Shown piece after piece: positions 1-9,568 of a stretch of DNA of 64,000 nucleotides (position 1 is the first letter of the stretch; each line of letters opens with the position of its first letter). The DNA comes from Glutamicibacter sp. MNS18 (lineage in GTDB: Bacteria > Actinomycetota > Actinomycetes > Actinomycetales > Micrococcaceae). The position numbers were made by a program, and so were the translations under genes. The DNA is taken from positions 62,001-126,000 of the forward strand of contig NZ_JAPCHW010000002.1 in NCBI RefSeq assembly GCF_026107515.2, given 5' to 3'. A model generated the notes under the pieces. It was not told the origin of the DNA, made no database searches, and saw only the letters and a program-made list of their open reading frames with translations.

Positions 1-327
1 TTCGTCGGCTGAAATGCCGCCGATGAAACGGGCGAGTACCGCTTCGCGGTCCTGCGCTGTTCCCAGGGCCTCGTTCAGAAGGTTCACGGTGTGATCCTCG
101 CGGGTCGAGGAGGCGTTGTATCGGTGTGGGCGGGTGCTGCGTTCACGCACCACCAGTCCCTTCTTTTCCAGGCGCGCAAGCACGGTCAGCACCGTGGTGA
201 CCGCGAGATCCTTCGCGGTTTCTCCGGGTGCTGCCAACTCATCACGCAGGTCATTGGCGGTCAGGGGTTCTGCGGAGTCCCACAGAAGTTCCATGACTGA
301 GCGTTCCAGGTCGCCAAGGCTAGCCAC
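1..327 (-). CDS. BlaI/MecI/CopY-family transcriptional repressor (3' end cut by window edge)
   Basis: Reading the minus strand from GTG at 327 gives a winged-helix protein beginning VASLGDLERSVMELLWDS, followed by the family's recognition region (TTVLTVLARLEKKGLV) and the strand-turn with RPHRYNAS. A GAGG lies about 10 nt before the GTG. The reading frame leaves the window after about 109 residues, so the C-terminal dimerisation part is missing. The family binds short dyads as a dimer and in many bacteria is paired with an M56 membrane sensor protease; the expected partner would lie to the left, outside the window. The gene is divergent from cydA, and one of three related dyads (425-445) overlaps its likely promoter. 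I infer that it represses itself and cydABDC. Confidence 0.88.
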   Translation of the reverse strand, partial: MASLGDLERSVMELLWDSAEPLTANDLRDELAAPGETAKDLAVTTVLTVLARLEKKGLVVRERSTRPHRYNASSTREDHTVNLLNEALGTAQDREAVLARFIGGISADE

Positions 328-424
328 TGGGCAGTACCTCACTTGCTTGTAGTACTCATATCGCCTTTCGTCGGAATTAACGAAAGACGTGTTGTGCATT
401 CCATCTTATAGCGAATGCGGAAAT

Positions 425-445
425 TATTCTACATCACGTAAAAAT
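425..445. promoter_or_regulatory. Candidate BlaI operator, site 1 (blaI side)
   Basis: TTCTAC, 5-nt spacer, GTAAAA inside a 21-bp frame that aligns with sites 2 and 3 upstream of cydA; 14 of 16 arm positions match site 3. It sits about 100 bp upstream of the repressor start. A minus-strand TAAGAT (408 to 403) could be the -10, which places this dyad over the -35 region, consistent with autorepression. Confidence 0.5.
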
Positions 446-694
446 CACAGCTGATCTGGAGGTTGTTACAAAAATCACAATCTCGCCTGTCGGTGGATCG
501 CGAGCCGCCCCGGCGCCGGGGGATTCGGCGGCATTCCGGGTCCCTGCCGGTCGCCGCCGGCTGCCACGACAGGCCGACGCGGCCTCGAAATCCGCGGCGC
601 CGAAGCGGGTGTGCGACTGCCGCGCCCCCGGCCTGTCGGGTGCGGCCACCGGGCGGGCCATCCCGGAAGGGCGGAGGGATGGGGTCGGTGATGG
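446..694. other. GC-rich intergenic stretch without a gene
   Basis: Between the repressor-side operator and the cydA-side operators lies a strongly GC-rich block (roughly 480-680) full of short self-complementary GC runs. Open frames here show no family signature, no ribosome-binding site and no codon pattern resembling the neighbours. I see no gene. It may be an extended regulatory spacer or the remains of a gene. Confidence 0.5.
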
Positions 695-715
695 ATTTCT
701 ACAAGCTGTCGAAAT
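695..715. promoter_or_regulatory. Candidate BlaI operator, site 2 (cydA distal)
   Basis: ATTTCTAC, 5 nt, GTCGAAAT: an imperfect copy of the perfect dyad at 739-759. The two start points are 44 bp apart (about four helical turns), so dimers would lie on the same DNA face. Confidence 0.55.
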
Positions 716-738
716 TGGTTATTGTGTACCCAGATGTC

Positions 739-759
739 ATTTCTACATGAAGTAGAAAT
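739..759. promoter_or_regulatory. Candidate BlaI operator, site 3 (cydA proximal, perfect dyad)
   Basis: ATTTCTAC, spacer ATGAA, GTAGAAAT: 8-bp perfect inverted arms ending 23 nt before the cydA ATG. The TAC/GTA core resembles the TACA/TGTA core known for BlaI/MecI operators. It overlaps the only plausible core-promoter positions for cydA. Confidence 0.6.
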
Positions 760-782
760 CAGTATGTGACCTTGAGGTAGCG

Positions 783-2372
783 ATGGATGCGTTAGAGATC
801 GCGCGGTGGCAATTCGGTATCACCACCGTGTACCACTTCTTGATGGTGCCCCTGACCATTGGTCTTGGGCTGGTTGTCGCGGTGCTGCAGACCGTATGGC
901 TGCGTACCGGCAACGAGCAATGGCTGCGCATGACCAAGTTCTGGGGCAAGCTGTTCCTGATCAACTTCATCATGGGCGTGGCCACCGGCATCGTCCAGGA
1001 ATTCCAGTTCGGCATGGCGTGGAGCGAATACAGCCGGTTCGTGGGCGATGTCTTCGGCGCGCCGCTGGCCATGGAAGCCCTGCTGGCCTTCTTCGTGGAA
1101 TCCACGTTCCTCGGATTATGGATCTTCGGCTGGAAGAAACTCCCGCCGAAATTGCACCTGGCCACCATTTGGGCTGCCGCCCTGGCCAGCATCCTGTCGG
1201 CCTACTTCATCCTGGTAGCCAACTCGTGGATGCAGCATCCGGTGGGCACTGAAATCGTCGATGGTCGGGCGGTCATGACCGACGCCTGGGCGGTGTTCAC
1301 GAACAACACCGCGCTGGTGACCTTCCCGCACACGATCTTCGGGGCCTTCGCCGTGGCCGGCGGGTTCCTGCTGGGGATCTCCTGGTTCCACCTCTACCGT
1401 CGCCGGTCGGAGGGAATCGATTCGGTGGACGTGAACGGACGGGTCATCGTCGGCGAAGGTACGGGCAAGGGCCGTACCCGGGACAGGACCGATTACAAGG
1501 TCTGGATTTCCTCCTTGCGGATCGGGGCCGTGATCGCGGTGGTCTCCTTCGCAGGGGTCGCGTTCTCGGGGCACGAGCAGGCCAAACTGATGTTCGAGCA
1601 GCAGCCCATGAAGATGGCCGCCGCCGAGGCGGCCTGCCATGACGGCACCGGGTTCTCGGTGTTGACACTGGGGGACATCCGCGGTGACGGGGCCACCAGC
1701 TGTGACGATGTCGTGGCCGTTTTCGAACTGCCCGGATTGCTCTCCTACCTCGCCAACGGCGACTTCGAGACCCCGGTCCGCGGGGTCAACACGCTGATAC
1801 CCGAGTACCAGGAACGGTATGGCACCCACTATCCCGACGAGGAGTACCTGGGCCAGTATGCCGGACAGGAAATCAACTACCTGCCGGTGATGGAAGTGAC
1901 CTACTGGGGATTCCGCTTGATGATCACCCTGGGCGGATTGAGCGCAGTGGCTGCGGCGGTCGCCCTGTGGCTGACCCGCAAGGGTACCGTCCCGCAGAGC
2001 AAATGGATTTCCCGCTTGGCGGTGCTGGGCATCGCGGCCCCCTTTGGCGCCAACGCCTTCGGATGGATCTTCACCGAGATGGGTCGACAACCCTTCGTGG
2101 TGGCACCCAACCCCCAGATGGGCGGGGTCGACCAGGTCTTCATGTACACCGCGGCCGCGGTCTCGCCGACCGTTAGCGCCGGGGAGATGCTGTTCTCCAC
2201 GATCCTGCTGACAGTGATCTACGGGGTACTGCTGGTGGTTGAACTGGTGCTGCTCACCCGCTACATCCGTGGCGGGGTCGGATCGGCGATGCCCGAACTG
2301 CACCAGGAAAAGGACGACTCCGCCAATGATCCGGATCAACACGATGGCGACGTGCTCGCCTTCGCCTACTAG
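783..2372 (+). CDS. cydA: Cytochrome bd ubiquinol/menaquinol oxidase subunit I
   Basis: Integral membrane haem subunit of the high-affinity terminal oxidase that reduces O2 with quinol electrons. The 529-residue product opens with the family signature, including the haem ligand His18 (VYHFLMVPLTIGLG). A second conserved His lies in FPHTIFGAFAVAGG. The hallmark GRQP motif is present as GRQPFVVAPNP, with Phe where E. coli has Trp. The Q-loop is the short form. GAGG stands 7 nt before ATG 783. It is first in cydA-cydB-cydDC, with cydB starting 21 nt downstream. Upstream dyads suggest control by the divergent BlaI-type repressor. Confidence 0.97.
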   Translation: MDALEIARWQFGITTVYHFLMVPLTIGLGLVVAVLQTVWLRTGNEQWLRMTKFWGKLFLINFIMGVATGIVQEFQFGMAWSEYSRFVGDVFGAPLAMEALLAFFVESTFLGLWIFGWKKLPPKLHLATIWAAALASILSAYFILVANSWMQHPVGTEIVDGRAVMTDAWAVFTNNTALVTFPHTIFGAFAVAGGFLLGISWFHLYRRRSEGIDSVDVNGRVIVGEGTGKGRTRDRTDYKVWISSLRIGAVIAVVSFAGVAFSGHEQAKLMFEQQPMKMAAAEAACHDGTGFSVLTLGDIRGDGATSCDDVVAVFELPGLLSYLANGDFETPVRGVNTLIPEYQERYGTHYPDEEYLGQYAGQEINYLPVMEVTYWGFRLMITLGGLSAVAAAVALWLTRKGTVPQSKWISRLAVLGIAAPFGANAFGWIFTEMGRQPFVVAPNPQMGGVDQVFMYTAAAVSPTVSAGEMLFSTILLTVIYGVLLVVELVLLTRYIRGGVGSAMPELHQEKDDSANDPDQHDGDVLAFAY

Positions 2373-2393
2373 CGGTACGGAACGGAGATAAAC

Positions 2394-3419
2394 ATGGAAT
2401 GGCTACCAACCCTGTGGTTCGTGCTGATCGCCATACTGTGGCTCGGCTACCTCTTCCTGGAGGGATTCGACCTCGGCGTGGGCATGCTGATGGGCACCAT
2501 GGCCCGCAACGACCGGGAACGCCGGGTCATGCTCAATACCATCGGCCCGGTCTGGGACGGCAATGAGGTGTGGCTGCTGACGGCCGGCGGGGCCACCTTC
2601 GCCGCCTTTCCGCACTGGTACGCTTCGCTGTTCTCGGGACTTTACATCCCGTTGGCCCTGGTTCTGGCGGCCCTGATCTTCCGTGCGGTATCGATCGAAT
2701 ACCGCGGCAAGGCACGCGGCACCACCAGCCTGCGGCTCTGGAACCTGGCGATGAGCCTGGGCTCCTTCGTGGCAGCCTTCGGCGTGGGTGCGATGCTGGC
2801 CCTGACCACACTGGGCTTGCCGCTGAACGCCAACGGCGACCGCGTCGGCGGGGCGTTCGCGTGGTTCGGCTGGGAGGCGGTACTTGGCGGTCTGGCCGTT
2901 GTGGGCTACTGCCTGATCCAGGCGCTGGCATTCCTCCGGTTGAAGACCGACGGGGCGATGCGCGTGCGCTCCGGGGTGCTGCTGGTGCGCTGGATGCCGC
3001 TGGGGCTGCTGCCGCTGGTGCTCTGGGCACTGGTGGTGGCCTACCGCAACGACTCGGTCATCGCCTGGGGGTTGCTGACACTGGCCGCGATCGGGCTGGT
3101 GATCGCCTGGGGTACGGCCAAGAGGGGCCGCGAAGGGCATTCGTTCACCTGGCTGGGCGTGGCCCTGGTCCTGGGTGTTGCCACGATCTTCACCGCGGTC
3201 TTCCCGGTGGTGCTGCCCTCGACCCTTGACCCGGCGTTCAACCTGACGGTGTACAACGCCTCCAGCAGCGCGTACACGCTCAAGCTGATGAGCATCGTCG
3301 CCGCCTTCGGACTCCCGCTGGTGCTGGCCTACCAGGCCTGGAGCTATTGGGTATTCCGCAAGCGCATCCACGAAAACCACATCCCCGAGGTGCATCAGGT
3401 CACCGCGGTGGTGAAATAG
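2394..3419 (+). CDS. cydB: Cytochrome bd oxidase subunit II
   Basis: Second membrane subunit of the bd oxidase, 341 residues with about eight or nine hydrophobic segments. The N-terminus MEWLPTLWFVLIAILWLGYLFLEGFDLGVG is typical, including the FLEGFDLGVG motif, and GPVWDGNEVWLL follows near residue 50. It supports CydA structurally and carries no haem ligands that I can identify. A GGAG precedes ATG 2394. It is co-transcribed with cydA and, 25 nt on, cydDC. Confidence 0.96.
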   Translation: MEWLPTLWFVLIAILWLGYLFLEGFDLGVGMLMGTMARNDRERRVMLNTIGPVWDGNEVWLLTAGGATFAAFPHWYASLFSGLYIPLALVLAALIFRAVSIEYRGKARGTTSLRLWNLAMSLGSFVAAFGVGAMLALTTLGLPLNANGDRVGGAFAWFGWEAVLGGLAVVGYCLIQALAFLRLKTDGAMRVRSGVLLVRWMPLGLLPLVLWALVVAYRNDSVIAWGLLTLAAIGLVIAWGTAKRGREGHSFTWLGVALVLGVATIFTAVFPVVLPSTLDPAFNLTVYNASSSAYTLKLMSIVAAFGLPLVLAYQAWSYWVFRKRIHENHIPEVHQVTAVVK

Positions 3420-3444
3420 CCAACCCCCGTAACGCGAAGGACAG

Positions 3445-6400
3445 ATGATGGCCACGGTACGATTCCTGCCCGCCGAGCTGCTGCAACGCCGGCAACTGGC
3501 CTTGCTTGCCGGATGGTCGGCGGCCAAGGCCCTGGGGCTGATCCTGCTGGCCTTCGCGCTGGGGACCTGGATCGCCGGGTTGGCCGGGCCCGCCCCGGTC
3601 TCCACCACGACACTGGCATGGGCGGGGATCTCCGGAGCGGTAGTGCGCGCCCTGGGCGGCTGGGGGCTGAACGTCGCCTCCCGGCGTATGGGGCTGGGGG
3701 CCAAGGAGCGCCTGCGTTCGCATCTGGTCCGGCACACCGCCCGGAACACCACCGTTCTGGCCGCCGAAGGCGACTTCTCGGTACCGGTCACCGCCACCCT
3801 GGCCTCGCACGGCATCGACAAGCTCGATGACTACTTCACCAAGTTCATTCCGGCGATGGTCAGCGTCGTGGTGATCCCGCCGCTGCTCGGGCTGTACATC
3901 CTGACCCTGGATCCGACCAGTGCCGTGATCCTGCTGCTGACCACCCCCCTGGTGCCGCTGTTCATGGCCCTGATCGGCATGCACACCCAGGAGAAGGTCG
4001 AACAGAGCCAGCGGGGGCTCGATGCGCTGGCCCACCAGCTGTACGAACTGGCCCTGGGCCTGCCCGCGTTACTGGGGCTGGGACGGGCCCGCGCCCAAGG
4101 CAACGCCATCGCCGCACTGGGGCAGCGCTACCGCAAGGCCACCATGGAAAACCTGAAAACGGTCTTCCTCTCCAGCTTCTGGCTCGAACTGATCTCCACC
4201 CTTTCGGTGGCCGTGGTCGCCGTTTTCATCGGACTGCGCCTGGTCGGCGGCAACATGGAGCTGGCCGTGGGGCTGATCGTGCTGATCCTGGCCCCGGAGG
4301 TCTTTGCGGCCCTGCGCGAGGTCGGCTCGGCCTACCATGCCGCCGATGACGGGTTGGCCGCATACAGGAAGTACACGGTGCTCACCTCCACACCCAAGAG
4401 CATGCCCTTGGCTGCCGGGCAGGCCGAGGGCGAGGCCATCTTGCAGGTCCGCGACCTCACCGTGGGATACCGCGACCGGGAACCGATCCTCCGCGGCTAC
4501 CGGCTGACCCTGCAGCCAGGTGAACGCCGGGTCCTGGACGGGCCCAGCGGGTCGGGCAAGAGCACACTGCTGAAGGCCATCGCCGAATCCGCCGGCTCCA
4601 CCGGCATGGATCCGCAGCTGGCCAGCGGACAGGTCGCCATCCGCGGGTCGCTGGCCGTGATCGAACAGCACCCGGTCTTCAGCGAAACCACAGGCAGCGG
4701 GCAGCTTGCCCTGGACGCGCCGCACGCCGGGCGCGACCTGGTCCGTACCCTGGCCGAGGAACTGCAGCTGGGGGATATGCTGCCGCGCAGCATCGCCGGG
4801 TACTCGCCGGGTGAACTGCGACGGCTGGAGGTGCTGCGTGCGGTGGCCAGGGTGCGCAGTGACCCGCAGGTCCGGCTGCTGATCGCCGATGAACCCACCG
4901 CCCACCTGGACGCACCGAACGCGGCCGCGGTCCGGGCGCTGCTGGACACGCTACCGGCCGACTGCGCGCAACTGATCGCCAGCCACGACGTGCTGCTCGG
5001 GGCCGGCACCCCGGACCCGAACGCCACGGAAGCCCGGACACCCGCACCGGTGAGCAGCCACGCAGCACGGCCGCCGGCTGCCGACACCCAGCCGTGGGAC
5101 ATCCCACCGGCGCAGGAGGCGGCAGTGCAGGGGTTCAACCCGGTGCGTGCGCTCCTGGCCACCCAACGCGGCAGCCTCAAGGCCGTGACCCTGGGGACCC
5201 TCTCGGTGCTCTGCGCGGTTGGCCTGTCCGCGGTCAGCGGCTGGCTGATCGTCAAGGCCAGCTACATGCCGCCGGTACTGCACCTGCTGGTGGCCATCGT
5301 GATGGTCCGCGCCCTGGGCATCGGACGTGCCGCCCTGCGCTACGTGGAACAGCTGGCCATCCACGATGCGGTCCTGGGCTATGCCGGGCGGTTGCGGGAG
5401 CAGCTCTGGAACGCGATGGTGGCCGAACCGGGCCGCTGGGGAATCGTTTCCCGTTCGCCGGTGGTTCTGCGGTTCCTGCTGGCCGAGGTCGATGAGCTGC
5501 GCGACCTGCTGGCCCGGGTGATCTTCCCGCCGTTGCAGGGGATCATCGTCTGGGGGCTGGGCGTCTGGGTCCTGTATCTGATCCAGCCGGAGTTCGGCCT
5601 GCTGGGGCTGCTGGTGCTGGGGTTGATCCTGGCGGCCATCATCCCGCTGGTGCGTCGCATCGAGGGCCGGAACCTGGCCCTGCAGATGGAGCACCGGTTG
5701 CGGGTGAACGAGCAGGTGCTGGGCATCCTGCGTAGCCGCGGCCCGCTGCGCGCCAATGGTTCGCTGGAGCACCGGCTGAAGCGGCTGGAGGAGGCCGAAC
5801 GCCGCAATCTGCGCCGGGCCGGAACCCACGCGCTGGGACACGGGGTGGGCACCGCGCTGGCCACCTTGGCGATCCTGCTGCTGGCCTTGGGTTGCGTGGC
5901 CCTCTCACAGGTCAGTGCGGAGTTGACCGGGGTTGCGGCGCTGCTGGCGCTGGCGCTGATCGAACCGGCGACCGCGGGGATCAGCGCGCTCCAGCAAGGA
6001 CGCGGGCTGCAGGAACTGCGGGCGGCCCTGGGCCGCCGGGGAATCACCGACCGGGACACCGCCGGCGTCAGGCCGGCATCGGCCAGCGGAGCGCGGATCA
6101 GGGGTTTCGTATTGCACCGGCTGGCCCTGGGCTACGCACCGGGCCAGCCGGTGTTCAGCGGGCTCGACGGGCGGATCGAACCCGGATGCTGGACCGCGGT
6201 GACCGGCCCCTCCGGGGCGGGCAAGTCGACGTTGCTCACCGCATTGCTCGGTGCATTGGAGCCGCTGGAGGGCCGGATCGAGGCCATCGACGATGCCGGC
6301 GCAGCGCATCCGCTGGATGCCCGCGCGCTCACCTCCGTGGCCTGGTGCCCCCAGGAGGCGCACCTCTTCGACTCGACACTGGCCCGGAACCTGGCCCTCG

Positions 6401-6768
6401 GGGTCGAGGGCGAGCTGCCTGGCGAGGAAGAGATGCTCCAGGTCCTGGACCGGGTGGGGCTGGGCCCCTGGTACGCCAGCCAGCGGCAGGGACTGCAGAC
6501 ACGGATCGGCAGCGGCGGGCACAGCCTCTCCGGTGGGCAACGCTGCCGGCTGGCGGTGGCACGGGCGCTGCTCGCTGACCGGCAGGTGATCCTGCTGGAC
6601 GAGCCCACCGCCCACCTGGGCCGCGAGGAGGGGCGCGAGCTGCTGGCCGAATTACGCCGCGCGCTCGCCGGTCGAACCGTGGTGTTGATCACCCACGACC
6701 AGGAACTGGCCGGATACTGCCAGGCCCGGATCCAGCTGCGGGCCCGGCCGATGGCCGCGGTGGGGTGA
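3445..6768 (+). CDS. cydDC: CydD-CydC fusion, ABC exporter required for cytochrome bd assembly
   Basis: A single 1107-residue polypeptide containing both halves of the heterodimeric thiol (cysteine/glutathione-type) exporter: TMD1, NBD1, TMD2, NBD2. NBD1 has Walker A GPSGSGKST near residue 367 and Walker B LLIADEPTAHLD near 478, but a degenerate signature (YSPGELRR). NBD2 has GPSGAGKST near 921, canonical LSGGQ near 1026 and VILLDEPTAHLG near 1050. The asymmetric sites suggest one consensus and one degenerate ATP site. Start is at 3445 or the adjacent ATG 3448, after GAAGGACAG. It is last in the cyd operon. Fused CydDC is known in actinobacteria. Confidence 0.95.
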   Translation: MMATVRFLPAELLQRRQLALLAGWSAAKALGLILLAFALGTWIAGLAGPAPVSTTTLAWAGISGAVVRALGGWGLNVASRRMGLGAKERLRSHLVRHTARNTTVLAAEGDFSVPVTATLASHGIDKLDDYFTKFIPAMVSVVVIPPLLGLYILTLDPTSAVILLLTTPLVPLFMALIGMHTQEKVEQSQRGLDALAHQLYELALGLPALLGLGRARAQGNAIAALGQRYRKATMENLKTVFLSSFWLELISTLSVAVVAVFIGLRLVGGNMELAVGLIVLILAPEVFAALREVGSAYHAADDGLAAYRKYTVLTSTPKSMPLAAGQAEGEAILQVRDLTVGYRDREPILRGYRLTLQPGERRVLDGPSGSGKSTLLKAIAESAGSTGMDPQLASGQVAIRGSLAVIEQHPVFSETTGSGQLALDAPHAGRDLVRTLAEELQLGDMLPRSIAGYSPGELRRLEVLRAVARVRSDPQVRLLIADEPTAHLDAPNAAAVRALLDTLPADCAQLIASHDVLLGAGTPDPNATEARTPAPVSSHAARPPAADTQPWDIPPAQEAAVQGFNPVRALLATQRGSLKAVTLGTLSVLCAVGLSAVSGWLIVKASYMPPVLHLLVAIVMVRALGIGRAALRYVEQLAIHDAVLGYAGRLREQLWNAMVAEPGRWGIVSRSPVVLRFLLAEVDELRDLLARVIFPPLQGIIVWGLGVWVLYLIQPEFGLLGLLVLGLILAAIIPLVRRIEGRNLALQMEHRLRVNEQVLGILRSRGPLRANGSLEHRLKRLEEAERRNLRRAGTHALGHGVGTALATLAILLLALGCVALSQVSAELTGVAALLALALIEPATAGISALQQGRGLQELRAALGRRGITDRDTAGVRPASASGARIRGFVLHRLALGYAPGQPVFSGLDGRIEPGCWTAVTGPSGAGKSTLLTALLGALEPLEGRIEAIDDAGAAHPLDARALTSVAWCPQEAHLFDSTLARNLALGVEGELPGEEEMLQVLDRVGLGPWYASQRQGLQTRIGSGGHSLSGGQRCRLAVARALLADRQVILLDEPTAHLGREEGRELLAELRRALAGRTVVLITHDQELAGYCQARIQLRARPMAAVG

Positions 6769-6785
6769 AACCCGCGCCCCCGATC

Positions 6786-6837
6786 CGGCAAGCACCAGGA
6801 CCACCCGTGGGAACACTGGCCAGGGGCGGTCTTGCCG
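6786..6837. terminator. Weak stem-loop between convergent cydDC and parC-like genes
   Basis: CGGCAAG (6786-6792) pairs with CTTGCCG (6831-6837) across a GC-rich interior in the gap between two convergent genes. There is no T-tract, so the call rests mainly on position. Confidence 0.3.
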
Positions 6838-6843
6838 AGGTGG

Positions 6844-9456
<2,613 letters not shown>

Positions 9457-9555
9457 TGAGCTGTTCGTGCTCCTACCTACTGCTGGATAAGAAGTTGAAT
9501 GACCGCGGCGGGTGCCGTGGTGCGTCGCATCTGGCCGAAGCCCCGTATCGCGCAC

Positions 9556-9561
9556 TATTGT
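9556..9561 (+). promoter_or_regulatory. -10 element for a leaderless transcript of the GNAT/ACS fusion gene
   Basis: TATTGT, then 7 nt, then ATG 9569. The predicted transcription start coincides with or closely precedes the start codon, and no Shine-Dalgarno sequence is visible. Confidence 0.5.
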
Positions 9562-9568
9562 TTAGCTT

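Noticed and set aside
1116-4035. Several minus-strand frames of 200-470 codons across cydAB and cydDC
   Set aside because: High-GC mirror frames; composition is Arg/His/Gln-rich and they conflict with certain genes on the plus strand.
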